Shown here in pieces: positions 43,455 through 52,397 of a DNA stretch of 64,000 nucleotides (position 1 is its first letter; every line of letters starts with the position of its first letter). This DNA is from Spirosoma profusum (GTDB lineage: Bacteria > Bacteroidota > Bacteroidia > Cytophagales > Spirosomataceae): contig NZ_JACWZY010000028.1 of the NCBI RefSeq assembly GCF_014699005.1, positions 55,690 through 119,689 of the forward strand. The letters run 5' to 3'. The notes under the pieces are model-generated. The model was not told where the DNA came from, made no database searches, and worked only from the letters and a program-made list of their open reading frames with translations. A program made the position numbers and the translations under genes.

Positions 43455-43527
43455 GACTCCGTAGCTCAGTTGGTAGAGCAATTGACTCTTAATCAATGGG
43501 TCGACAGTTCGAACCTGTCCGGGGTCA
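43455..43527 (+). tRNA. tRNA-Lys (CTT anticodon)
   Basis: 73 nt cloverleaf: acceptor GACTCCG / CGGGGTC plus A, D-arm TAGCTCAGTTGGTAGAGCA, anticodon stem ATTGA/TCAAT with loop CTCTTAA, T-arm ACAG TTCGAAC CTGT. Followed by a strong terminator. The accessory region starts just after it. Confidence 0.94.
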
Positions 43528-43533
43528 CTTAGC

Positions 43534-43570
43534 AAAAAAGCACTTAGCTGAAATGTTAAGTGCTTTTTTT
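43534..43570 (+). terminator. Terminator of the tRNA transcript
   Basis: AAAAAAGCACTTA / TTAAGTGCTTTTTT stem with a 9-nt loop and a run of seven Ts. Confidence 0.9.
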
Positions 43571-43600
43571 GTTATTGGTTAAACAAATTGAATCTATAGT

Positions 43601-43909
43601 ATGTCCCACATCAACTCGCCCCAACCCAATGAATCCCCCTGTACTGCGCTCAGGCAACAGGCTCGGGCTTTCTATGGACTGACTGTGGCTGACAACATCA
43701 CCTTAGCCTTTAGCGCTTACCGCAATTTATTGCAGCAAACAATTACCTTGGCAAGTGATCCAACCTCCTTCGCACCTGCATGGAATAAGCTTATCAAAGA
43801 TGCCGCAGTTGATTTAGTCGATTTTGAGCAGGGCGATTCGATGGCACTGGTTAAACTTCAACATTCGGTAGCCGCCAGTGCAGAGCTTTTACCCCAGTCA
43901 TACTCCTGA
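43601..43909 (+). CDS. Small hypothetical protein, first gene of the accessory region
   Basis: 102 residues, MSHINSPQPNESPCTALRQQ..., predicted helical after residue 15, no leader or membrane segment. I do not recognise a family. It starts 30 bp after the tRNA terminator. A 500-bp gap separates it from the first fibre gene, so no operon is implied. The opening MSH and Pro/Asn-rich start loosely recall the gene at 47335, but the rest does not align. Confidence 0.5.
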   Translation: MSHINSPQPNESPCTALRQQARAFYGLTVADNITLAFSAYRNLLQQTITLASDPTSFAPAWNKLIKDAAVDLVDFEQGDSMALVKLQHSVAASAELLPQSYS

Positions 43910-44409
43910 TGCTTATAGATATTGCTAATGTACTAATATGACTCCGCCCTTGCTTTACATAAAAGACTGTTCCACTACCACTCATACCACTCCGCAAGCG
44001 CTTAAAAGGCTCGTCTTACCATTTCTGTAGCGCCTACCAGAAAAGGCCCCTATACACCCCTTTTTAGTTTGACTGCTCTGCGTCTAGAATGGTCTGTGGA
44101 TAAAATTTACAAAAAAGGCTTTTTCTGTTAATGGCAAAGGGGGTAGGGCCTGACCAAATTTTACTCTTTTTACTCCGCATTTGGTATAAAGGCGGCTTGA
44201 TCGCTGTAATTCAGCCCTCCTAGGTATTCGGATTGCTAGGCTAAAAAATAAAAAGATGTTTTTTAGCCTACATTTCCTAAACATCCTACATTATTACTCC
44301 TTCTACTTACTTGGGTTTTTCTTGCTGAAAGATTGTACCGGAAAGTAAAAATGAAACAAAAATAGACTGGCTATCAGCTAGATTTGATAATGACTAAATC
44401 GCTGACTTT
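43910..44409. other. Gene-poor stretch before the first fibre gene
   Basis: 500 bp without a convincing reading frame. A 66-residue minus-strand frame (44084-44284) has no recognisable features. The only signal I see is a perfect -7 box TAGATTTG at 44379-44386 facing the fibre gene. Confidence 0.6.
44379..44386 (+). promoter_or_regulatory. -7 box of first fibre gene
   Basis: TAGATTTG, perfect TAnnTTTG, 23 nt before the ATG at 44410. Confidence 0.5.
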
Positions 44410-45735
44410 ATGAAACCAGCTATTCTACTTTTTTGGGCAGGTATCTTAGCCAATACTGCTCTGGCTCAGCAAACTCAAAGTATCTACTATACGGCTGCTA
44501 CTGCAGAAGATGGCAAATCCAATATAACCCTGGGTCCCTATGCGGGGACAACCGGAGGGGCTCAGACGGTAACCCTGGGGGCCTTTGCTGGCCAGTACAA
44601 TACGGCTCAAGGCAATGTATTTGTGGGCCATAGTGCTGGAAGACTAACCTCATCAGGAAATGCCAACACGTTTGTAGGCTATTCAGCGGGGTATAGCAAT
44701 TCAACCGGTTTTATGAACAGCTTCCTAGGCTATTCAGCGGGGTATACCAACTCAACTGGTAGCTCCAATACCTTCCTAGGTTATCAGGCAGGGTATGCCA
44801 ATTCAACCGGTGGTGGCAACGTATTTCTGGGCACCACTGCGGGCTTATCCAATACAACGGGTGATGGCAATGCTTTTTTGGGCAGTCAGGCTGGTAACTC
44901 GAACACAACCGGTAACCTCAATGCCTTCGTAGGCGCTGGAGCAGGTACCTCTAATTTAGGCGGTGCCTCCAATACCTTCATTGGCTATGGGGCAGGTTAC
45001 TACAATGTTAACGGTAACCTCAATACATTCGTAGGTGATGCAGCCGGTACCAATACGAAAGGTTCCCGGAATACCTTTATCGGAAAAGCATCTGGTTATT
45101 CTACATCAACCGGCGAAAATAATGTCTTTTTGGGAACAGGGGCAGGTCAAAATAACATTACCGGCAGTAACAACACGATGCTGGGTTATAACAGCAGCCC
45201 CACCACCGCTAACCTCCAGAATGCGATCGCCATTGGTTATAATGCCACCGTAGCGTTAAGCAATGCCATTGTGCTGGGCGATGCTTCCAACCCCAACATC
45301 GCGGTGGGCATCGGGACCAATGCTCCTCAGTTTCCCCTCGATGTTCGTGGTACAATCAACCTACGCAACAATGGAAAAATCAAATTTGCCCATCTCAGCA
45401 ATCCTTTGTTTAAGGGCACTACTGACCAGTTTCTAACGGTAAACGAAGTTGGTGAAACGGTGCTGGCTACGTATCGTTTGCGGATCAACAACACCAATCA
45501 GTGGAGCGATAAAGTATTCTCGCCAACGTATCAGTTAAAAACACTTGCTCAGGTCGAGCAGTATATACAGCAACATAACCATTTGCCAGATGTTCCCTCA
45601 GCTGAGCAGGTGAAAACAGACGGGGTGGATCTTGTCAAGATGAATGCGCTATTATTACAGAAAGTAGAGGAGTTGACGCTGTATGTAATTGAGCAGCAGA
45701 AGCAAATAGAGCAACTGAAAAAGGAAAGAAAATAA
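44410..45735 (+). CDS. YadA-like repeat fibre protein 1
   Basis: 441 residues with leader MKPAILLFWAGILANTALAQ. Residues about 30-270 are 14-residue repeats of the form NTFLGYxAGYxNSTGxx, a pattern like the left-handed beta-roll head of trimeric YadA-type adhesins. A variable segment (about 270-345) leads to a C-terminal block shared with two other genes here: RINNTNQWSDKVFSPTYQLK, HNHLPDVPSAEQV, GVDLVKMNALLLQKVEELTLY, then a coiled coil (EQQKQIEQLKKERK). It likely forms a trimeric surface fibre or tail-spike-like adhesin. Bacteroidota annotate the tail block as a tail fibre domain. Plus strand, unlike copies 2 and 3. Confidence 0.85.
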   Translation: MKPAILLFWAGILANTALAQQTQSIYYTAATAEDGKSNITLGPYAGTTGGAQTVTLGAFAGQYNTAQGNVFVGHSAGRLTSSGNANTFVGYSAGYSNSTGFMNSFLGYSAGYTNSTGSSNTFLGYQAGYANSTGGGNVFLGTTAGLSNTTGDGNAFLGSQAGNSNTTGNLNAFVGAGAGTSNLGGASNTFIGYGAGYYNVNGNLNTFVGDAAGTNTKGSRNTFIGKASGYSTSTGENNVFLGTGAGQNNITGSNNTMLGYNSSPTTANLQNAIAIGYNATVALSNAIVLGDASNPNIAVGIGTNAPQFPLDVRGTINLRNNGKIKFAHLSNPLFKGTTDQFLTVNEVGETVLATYRLRINNTNQWSDKVFSPTYQLKTLAQVEQYIQQHNHLPDVPSAEQVKTDGVDLVKMNALLLQKVEELTLYVIEQQKQIEQLKKERK

Positions 45736-45825
45736 CCTGAAAGCTGATTTTAACCTACCTGATTACATTCCATTTCTTAGCCTAAACCACTTAGGTAATA
45801 CCTGTTTAACACCTACTTATCCAGT

Positions 45826-46914
45826 ATGAAAAAAAAATTTACTAATCCCCTGCTTATTGTCATTCTGCTACTTGCTCCAGTCCTTACGAGTTACGCAGGC
45901 AGTTTACCCACTGGTCAGGTTGTATCCTCTCCACTCGCTACTACATGTCCGTCCACTTTCAGTTATACGGTTTCGAGCACCACCAGAGCCTTTGTTTCCA
46001 ACACCTTGTCCACAGTACCTGTACTGACCATATGCAACGGCGGGCTATTGGCGGTGGGTATGTTGACCGCCGATGTACCGACAGCTAATCTTCGGTTTAT
46101 TGAACAGATCAGCTCCAACGAGAATGTAATATTTGAAGGTTTACCAGTTCCGGCACTCAGGATACCGACAGATGTAGGTATTGAATACTTCAATCGCTCG
46201 TTTGGTGCCTATATCTTGATCAACCCAACCGTAACCGGAACGCTGAGTGAAACCTTTACGCCATATATTGATCTCAATAATAATCGGCTGTTTAATCCTG
46301 AAACCGAATGCCTGGGCCAACCCGCTATACTAAACTACGTTATCACTAATACTGCCCCTCCCGACCTAACCACCACATTTACCCTTAAAACAGGGAGCTG
46401 GACGGATGCCAGCGTTTGGTCTTGTGGTCGAATTCCACAGATCTCGGACTTGGCCCAGATAAAGCATGTGGTGACCCTTCCACCTAATTTCCAGGCCGAG
46501 GCCATGCAAGTTGTATTCGATGCCGGTCAACGGTTACTTTTCGGTACGGGTAGCACCCTTCGAATGGGTATTAATACAATTCAAGGGGTATTTACTGGCA
46601 CCTATACTTACGATAATAACCCTGAATTAGGCTCCCAATATTTCAGCTTTGAGATTAGAGCTGACGGCAGTCTTATCGTTAATTCAGAAAATTATGGGCA
46701 ACCCTATAGAGCCACCGGTACCTGGTCTTTAAATGGGACAGCTTTTACTGCTTCCTACACGTACGATAATGGCTTTACACCAGGTGAAAACACATTACAA
46801 TCCGTTACTGCCAATTTCGACAGCATTACAGGTAAATTGACCGCTGGGATTTGGCAAAATACTTCCCCTATTAATGGATATGCCGGTACATTTACCTTGA
46901 CCAAGGTCAATTAA
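45826..46914 (+). CDS. Exported protein with G8-like module and beta-sheet C-terminal domain
   Basis: 362 residues, leader MKKKFTNPLLIVILLLAPVL. The N-terminal half (about 25-180) is a beta-rich domain of unknown family. A G8-like module follows (about 187-250: FTLKTGSWTDASVWSCGRIP ... RLLFGTGSTLRMG), the same as the C-terminus of the FN3 protein at 11839 and the beta-helix protein at 47884. Unlike those, a further approximately 105-residue beta domain (GVFTGTYTYDNNPELGSQYF ... GYAGTFTLTKVN) follows, with lipocalin-like strand spacing. Probably exported to the surface; 90 bp after fibre 1. Confidence 0.7.
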   Translation: MKKKFTNPLLIVILLLAPVLTSYAGSLPTGQVVSSPLATTCPSTFSYTVSSTTRAFVSNTLSTVPVLTICNGGLLAVGMLTADVPTANLRFIEQISSNENVIFEGLPVPALRIPTDVGIEYFNRSFGAYILINPTVTGTLSETFTPYIDLNNNRLFNPETECLGQPAILNYVITNTAPPDLTTTFTLKTGSWTDASVWSCGRIPQISDLAQIKHVVTLPPNFQAEAMQVVFDAGQRLLFGTGSTLRMGINTIQGVFTGTYTYDNNPELGSQYFSFEIRADGSLIVNSENYGQPYRATGTWSLNGTAFTASYTYDNGFTPGENTLQSVTANFDSITGKLTAGIWQNTSPINGYAGTFTLTKVN

Positions 46915-46936
46915 AATAGTATACTACAACAGTTAA

Positions 46937-46998
46937 TTCATCCATCAGGAGATTGAGGAGCTAAAACGAATCGTGAAACGTCGATACAAGACCAGATA
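46937..46998 (+). pseudogene. Relic of a fibre coiled-coil tail
   Basis: The frame CAGGAGATTGAGGAGCTAAA... translates to QEIEELKRIVKRRYKTR and a stop, matching the KEIDELKALVKQLLEKK end of fibres 2 and 3 at several heptad positions. It has no upstream start. Interpreted as a left-over 3' end of a lost fibre gene. Confidence 0.45.
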
Positions 46999-47002
46999 AA
47001 CT

Positions 47003-47152
47003 ATGAATCCGACCACTCAACAACCTAATCAGGAGCCCTTACCGGGCGATTATTATGGGGTAATCTATAAAGGGGGCCTGTTGATACCCCTTGGGATACT
47101 GATTGGGCTCGCATTTGGGGTGTGGTGGATTGTCAGAAGGCGTAAAAAGTAA
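47003..47152 (+). CDS. 49-residue single-span membrane protein
   Basis: MNPTTQQPNQEPLPGDYYGV followed by IYKGG, a 20-residue hydrophobic helix (LLIPLGILIGLAFGVWWIV) and a basic RRRKK tail: a typical small N-out/C-in membrane protein. ATG at 47003, TAA at 47150-47152. No recognised family. It lies between two relics of fibre tails, so it may be a real small gene or part of the decayed remnant. Confidence 0.45.
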   Translation: MNPTTQQPNQEPLPGDYYGVIYKGGLLIPLGILIGLAFGVWWIVRRRKK

Positions 47153-47269
47153 ATGGAGATAATAGCTACTGCTTCAGAAGGTGGAGGAGTTGGCCCTGTA
47201 CAGTATTCAGCAGCAGAAGCGGGCGAACAACTAGAAAAGTTATTGAAACAGGTACTGGAGAGGAAATAA
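47153..47269 (+). pseudogene. Frameshifted relic of a fibre C-terminus
   Basis: From 47169 one frame reads LLQKVEELALYSIQQQKRANN and then stops; the other frame ends EQLEKLLKQVLERK. Together they reproduce the LLQKVEELTLY...LVKQLLEKK tail of the intact fibres, split by a frameshift. The rest of the gene is gone. Confidence 0.55.
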
Positions 47270-47290
47270 CATCCCTTCCTTACTTATATA

Positions 47291-47321
47291 CAAAGCTCTG
47301 CCGTAACTGGCAGGGCTTTTG
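47291..47321 (+). terminator. Terminator after fibre relic
   Basis: AAAGCTCTGCC / GGCAGGGCTTT stem (one T:G pair) with a 6-nt loop and TTTT. Confidence 0.7.
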
Positions 47322-47334
47322 TGTTAGTGGGACC

Positions 47335-47763
47335 ATGAGCCACAGATCACCCGAAAATCCTTTTTCTCGCTTAACTACACATCAAGTCATGAATACCCAG
47401 CAACCACTTTCCTTTACGCTCAAACGGCAACGCATTGAACTGGCCCTGCTGTTCGAATTGCCTGCTCAGCTCAACCAGGGCCTTTGCGAGCTCCAGTGTC
47501 ATCTGCGCGTAGGAGGCACGACATGCCCACCCTACGGCTCCGGTGTCTTTGTGCTGGCCTTGCAGTGGAATGTCGACGGGCAACAACTTGAAAACAACTC
47601 GACCGAAGCACTCGTGGTCAACCGGGCCCTCTCCGAGATTCGGGCTCAGCATCGGCAAATACTACAGGAATTAATCCTCGCTGATATAGAGCCCACCTCT
47701 ATGATGGTACGAGACTATTGGCTGACAGGACAGACCATTTCACCCCGTCTTACCCTTAAGTAG
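47335..47763 (+). CDS. Hypothetical protein
   Basis: 142 residues from the ATG at 47335; an in-frame ATG at 47389 would give 124. Mixed alpha/beta, no leader. The middle (LQCHLRVGGTTCPPYGSGVFVLALQWNVDG, with two cysteines) is beta-like; the end (SEIRAQHRQILQELILADIE) is helical. The function is unknown and I do not recognise a family. Convergent with the beta-helix gene; a 13-bp perfect hairpin lies between them at 47834-47868. Confidence 0.5.
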   Translation: MSHRSPENPFSRLTTHQVMNTQQPLSFTLKRQRIELALLFELPAQLNQGLCELQCHLRVGGTTCPPYGSGVFVLALQWNVDGQQLENNSTEALVVNRALSEIRAQHRQILQELILADIEPTSMMVRDYWLTGQTISPRLTLK

Positions 47764-47833
47764 GGTGTAGGTCTCATACCGAAAACATGAGCAAGGTAAA
47801 CAGATGACTTTAGAGCATCTTAGGTTTAGTTGA

Positions 47834-47868
47834 GGTAGTAGCTGTAAAAGTATTGTACAGCTACTACC
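47834..47868. terminator. Hairpin between convergent genes
   Basis: GGTAGTAGCTGTA (47834-47846) / TACAGCTACTACC (47856-47868), perfect 13-bp stem with a 9-nt loop. No strong T-run on either side. Confidence 0.6.
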
Positions 47869-47883
47869 CCCTTATTTCAGGCG

Positions 47884-50720
47884 CTAATTGCCCCCTAGCC
47901 TTAGCCGACTAGTCGAGCCAAAGATCAACCGTCCCGTTGCACTATAGATCACCCGTAGAGCCTGCCCCTGATAGGTAGGGGGTAAGCTCACGGCATAATT
48001 GAGCGTTACTACGTCAGTTAGCAAGGGCACCCGACCACAAGACCATATACTGACATCATTCCAGGCACCTGCTTTCAGGGTATACATACTCGTACACTCC
48101 CACGCGCCTTCGTAGGCACCCATATCGATAGTGGTCTGCAGAATCCGGGGATTGCCTGCCAGATCGGTGGTGGGGCCATTCACTTGAGCATAAGCCGTGT
48201 TGTTTCCCCTATTGATGGCGAACGAGCCAGCGGCCAAGACTAGATCAGCCGGGGTCTGAGGGGTAGAGGAGACAAAGGGGGAGATGGTCGTCATCAGATT
48301 GGCTGTTTCCGAATTATAGCCGCTCACGGTAGCCTCCAGTAAACTAAAGCGGGCTGAAACCGTCCCTCCCAGACTATTGGCAAAGCTGTTACTGCCCCCA
48401 TTGTTCCAGACCACCGAATTGGTCAGATCCACGGAGCTGGTCAGGTTATAGAAGGCCCCGCCCTGACTGGCTGATGAATTGCCGCTCAGGCTGCAGTTCA
48501 TCAGGCTGGCCTGAGCCAGGGCATTGTAGAAGGCCCCGCCCTGGCTGGCCTGGTTACCCACCAGAATGCAGTTGATTAATTTGACCAGCACACCGCTGTT
48601 GTTGGCCCCACTGGCAAACAAGGCCCCACCCTGGCTCGAGGCAGTGTTCTGGATAAACTGAGTGTTGATCAGGGTCGGTCCGCCCGAATTGTTGGTATAG
48701 ATGGCTCCACCTTTGGTGGCCGTATTCTGGGTGAGGAGGCATCGGGTCAGCAGAGGACTACTATTCTGGCTGAAGAGCGCTCCACCACTGGTGGCCGTAT
48801 TGCTGCTAAACTGGGTGTTGACCAGCGTCAGGCTGGTGGCGCTACTGGTATAAATGGCTCCGCCCTGGGCTGCTTTATTGGCCGTAAAGTTACAGTTGAG
48901 CAAGGTGGGGTAGCTGGCCTCATCGTTATACAAGCCTCCGCCATTTCCGCTGGCGGTATTGTTCTTAAAGGTGCAGTTAGCCAGGGTGGGGCTGCTGTTC
49001 TGGTTATACATCCCCCCGCCCGAGGGGGTATTACCGCCCTGGATCACAAAGCCATCCAGGCGGGTGGTGGCCGTCAGGTTCTGGTTTTGAACGATGGGGG
49101 CACCCGGGGCCGTACGACTCAGGATGGTAGGATGAGCTTGTATATCCCGCTGGTTCAAAATGGTTTCCGTTCCTCCAAAGCCGCCGTAGTAGCTGATCCC
49201 TGGCTGAAAGGAAAAACTACCCGACGTCGAATAGGTCCCCTGGGCCACCCATAGTTCCTGCATACCACACTCATTACGCTGCGTCAGGGCATAAGCCAGG
49301 TCGGTGAAAGCATCCTGCCAGGAGGTGCCGTTGTTGTTGCCGGTAGCTATTGGGTTGACGTAATAGCGGGTGTGCGCAGCGCTGACTAAGGCTTTCTCCT
49401 GGGTACCAATGTCAATGTGGTTGGCCAGGCGCTGGGCCAGGCCCGGGTGTCGGCCAGATCGGGCCAGCGTTGCAGGATGGTGTTGTCGCCGGCATCAATG
49501 TAGAGGTCGGTGCAGGGGGGCAGCGTGGGGATACCATTGGAGATGTTGACCAGGTGGCGGGCCGGATCGGTGGGCACAGCCAACTGATCCTCGAAGGAGT
49601 GAAACACCGAATAGGACAGGTTTACATTGTCAAAGCTTATGGGAATGCCATTGTGAATGTTATAGTCCGTGTTTTTCACGTTCATGTAGGAGCAGTTGAC
49701 AATGTCGGTCGTAGCCCCGTTGCGGCTGACTGCCAGGTAAGTGGCGGCCCCCGTGCCCCCTTCAGCTCCCACCCGATCAAAGGTGTTATTAATGATCCGG
49801 CAGGTATTGCCCACTCCTGTATTGTAAATCAGGATCGACGATGCACCGGCATAAAACAGATAATAATCAGGACTGGTCTTTGTATTGGACCAATAGGTGT
49901 TATAGAACACCAGATCCGCTTTGCCCCCGAAAAACTGCGGTTGAGCACGGCGTTATCAATCATCACGCCTACCGAATTGCCAATGATGCTGTTGAGCACC
50001 CGCAGGCTGGCCAGGGCGGTGGCGCCGGTGGCCTGGTTGGTGATGATGCCCCCCCTCACGGGACAACCCCTGGTCCAGGACACAATCGTTGAGGGTGGGC
50101 CTGGAGGTGCCGTTCTCGGCATAGTTGAGAATGTTCAGACCTACCTGACGGGTGTCAGCACCCGGAGCCCCACCTACGGTCGTCAGTCCATCGTCGGGGC
50201 GAAGCGAATAATCGGGTGGTGCGCTCTGGGTTTGAAAATTCACCCCGTCGAGGAGCGTCCCTTGGGCCGCGTTCTTGAAGACGATCACATGGCTCACGTA
50301 GGGCATGCCATACAGCAGGGTTTTGCTTCCGTGACGTTGAGCCAGGGCTGTTTCATTACCAGCAAAATGACCGTAGACTTTCACTCCACTGGGGATGAGA
50401 AAAAACTGCCGGGCGACATAATTGTGTTTGGCAATGGTGGCAGGGTTATTGTCCAAAGGGGGAGGTTGCTGCGAGGGGAGGTACTGTCGGTAGGTTCCCT
50501 GAGCTAGCCAGACCTGATCACCGGCCTGGGCCCCGCGCAGTGCTTTATGAAAGGAAGTAGCCGTCTGCCAGGAGCTACCCGTATTAGCCGCCGAACTGTC
50601 GGCTTTGACGTACCAGATGCGGCCTTGCCCGTAGGTAGCCAGCGAAAACACACTCAGCAAACAAAACAGGTACCAGCGCCGAGGGGGCCGGGCGAGGTTG
50701 AACGTAGATGCAGCTTGCAT
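47884..50720 (-). pseudogene. Beta-helix surface adhesin gene interrupted by three 1-nt indels
   Basis: One gene of about 945 codons now in four pieces. It starts at 50720 with leader MQAASTFNLARPPRRWYLFC. A run of seven Gs near 50047-50053 shifts the frame; with six Gs the product continues GGIITNQATGATALASLRVL. Near 49930 (T5G5 tract) a missing base shifts it back, and 49910-49386 follows (LVFYNTYWSNTKTSPDYYLF). Near 49437 GGGCCTGG lacks a C needed to give RALAQRLANHIDIGTQEKA, after which 49263-47884 follows. Two similar starts (WYVKADSSAANTGSSWQ and YYVNPIATGNNNGTSWQ) suggest duplicated beta-helix units. Helix rungs with GGALF/GGAFYN repeats follow, then a terminal G8-like module (NDVSIWSCGRVPLL ... 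SRLRLGGN). Real decay, phase variation or assembly error at homopolymers are all possible. Confidence 0.75.
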
Positions 50721-50953
50721 AGGTATCGATTGGATGTTTAGCCCGGATGAGGACCGCCAGAATGACGGCCTAAAAGTAGGGTTCTGTGCCTCGATGGGCT
50801 ATGAAATTCCTCCCAAAAGCTATAAGGATTGTCCCAAAAGGGATTCTGGCAGATAAAAAATGAAGAAAATTGAGTCACTTTGACTAGGAGCAACAAAAAA
50901 GAAAGGACGTGACGAATCATCCATCCCCTAAATCGCTTGAATAGAATCTACTG

Positions 50954-52198
50954 TCACTTCTTCTCCAATAGCTGTTTAACCAAGGCCTTAAGCTCATCAA
51001 TTTCTTTCTGTTGTCGCTCGGACTTCTTGTCCTGCTGAATACCATACAGGGTTAACTCCTCCACCTTCTCCAGCAAGGTTGCATTCATCTTCACCAGATC
51101 GACACCTTCTTTCGCTACCTGCTCCGCAGAGGGTACACCGGGTAAATGTCCGTGTTGGGCTACGTAAGTGGCAACAGCGGGCAGTGAACGCAACTGGTAC
51201 GTAGAGGCAAAGACTTTATCGCTCCACTCGCTGGGGCTGTTGATACGAAGCTGGTAGCGGGCTTTGATGACTTCTCCCTTCTCGTTGACCGTTAGAAATT
51301 GATCGGTGGTCTGGGCAGCGGGGCTAGCATTGGTTAGGTTCGTTAACGTTAGGCTGGGCGATTCACTAACTACCTCCAGGCGATTGGCAGGTGCTGAGGT
51401 GCCAATACCTACGTTGACCTGATTGCCTAAGATTAACGAATTACTCATGGCTACCCGGCTGTTGGCTCCGATGGCAATCGCATTCTTAAGGCCATTTTCA
51501 GCTTGGCTGTTATAGCCCATCAGCACGTTATCATCACTGGTGATAATGGCCGTGCCGGACTTAGGGCCGATAATAATGTTGTTACTGCCCGTGGTGTTGT
51601 TATAGCCCGCCTGATAACCCAGAAACGTGTTTTGCTCACCTATGGTGGTGTTATAGCCTGCTTGATAACCGATCAACGTGTTCTGGGCACCTGACGTATT
51701 GGCATTGCCGGTGAAATAACCCAGGAACGTATTGGAATGCCCGTTAACATTGTTTTGACCGGCTACATAACCCACAAATGTATTTGAATAGCCTGTTGTA
51801 TTATCATCGCCAGACCTATAGCCTACAAATGTATTGGAGCTCCCTGAGACATTTGAATCGCCCGCCCGGTAGCCTAGAAACGTGTTGTACTGCCCTATCG
51901 TATTGGCAAAGCCCGAAATATAACCCAGGAATGTATTAAACGAACCGGTTGTATTTCTGGCTCCTGTCGCATAGCCCAAAAAGGTATTCTGATTGCCAGA
52001 GGTGTTAACATTCCCCACTGATTTGCCCAGAAAGACATTTTCGTCCCCCGTCATAGCGGCATTACCAGCTAAGGGGCCAATGATTGTATTATGCTGGCCA
52101 GGGGTGGCTGAGTTAGCCGTTGTCACGATATAATTGGTATTCTGAGCCAGAAGGGTACTAGTCAACAGGAGCAGGGTTAATGAGCAAAGTAATTTCAT
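50954..52198 (-). CDS. YadA-like repeat fibre protein 2
   Basis: 414 residues from the ATG at 52198 (MKLLCSLTLLLLTSTLLAQN, a clean leader); the longer frame to 52228 adds residues before the leader. 14-residue repeats such as NTFLGYATGARNTTGSF run through about residue 240. The shared C-terminal block is present: RINSPSEWSDKVFASTYQLR, HGHLPGVPSAEQV, GVDLVKMNATLLEKVEELTLY, coiled coil ending KALVKQLLEKK. Minus strand. The last 15 residues match fibre 3 exactly or nearly so, pointing to recombination or recent duplication. Confidence 0.85.
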   Translation of the reverse strand: MKLLCSLTLLLLTSTLLAQNTNYIVTTANSATPGQHNTIIGPLAGNAAMTGDENVFLGKSVGNVNTSGNQNTFLGYATGARNTTGSFNTFLGYISGFANTIGQYNTFLGYRAGDSNVSGSSNTFVGYRSGDDNTTGYSNTFVGYVAGQNNVNGHSNTFLGYFTGNANTSGAQNTLIGYQAGYNTTIGEQNTFLGYQAGYNNTTGSNNIIIGPKSGTAIITSDDNVLMGYNSQAENGLKNAIAIGANSRVAMSNSLILGNQVNVGIGTSAPANRLEVVSESPSLTLTNLTNASPAAQTTDQFLTVNEKGEVIKARYQLRINSPSEWSDKVFASTYQLRSLPAVATYVAQHGHLPGVPSAEQVAKEGVDLVKMNATLLEKVEELTLYGIQQDKKSERQQKEIDELKALVKQLLEKK

Positions 52199-52337
52199 GA
52201 GTTGATCCGTTAACAGATTGGAGGGCAATCAGGCTGATAGCCATTTATTAAAAACAAATTAAAGGTAGGCTATTTAGCCAGAAGAGGATAAGTCCCCTTG
52301 GCTGTTCATCTGTACTTTTGAGCGAACGGTTCGAAGC

Positions 52338-52370
52338 AAAAAAAACGCCAGCCCCAACCAGAGCCAGCGT
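52338..52370 (-). terminator. Terminator of the S24-like/Arm-like operon
   Basis: On the minus strand ACGCTGGCTC and GGGCTGGCGT pair over 10 bp (with three G:T pairs) around a 6-nt loop, followed by seven Ts. It lies 28 bp after the last gene of the operon (stop at 52398). Confidence 0.75.
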
Positions 52371-52397
52371 TTCGTGTATTCATTGCGTTCTTTCGTC

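Noticed and set aside
43455..43600. tRNA-Lys 3' end as a proven attachment site
   Set aside because: No second copy of its 3' end was found in the window, so the attachment site remains only a possibility.
44700..45180. Regular DNA repeats suspected to be a CRISPR array or tandem repeat locus
   Set aside because: The period is 42-45 bp in phase with coding, giving NTFLGYxAGY protein repeats; no identical direct repeats with unique spacers and no cas genes.
49470..50507. 345-codon plus-strand frame
   Set aside because: Antisense to the beta-helix gene. Its length reflects GC-rich repeat coding on the other strand; no leader or family motif.
50816..50850. ATCCC-TTTT-GGGA sequence upstream of the beta-helix gene as a fourth copy of the 20-bp operator
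   Set aside because: The half-site spacing is 4 nt, not 8, and the flanks do not match, so it is probably unrelated.
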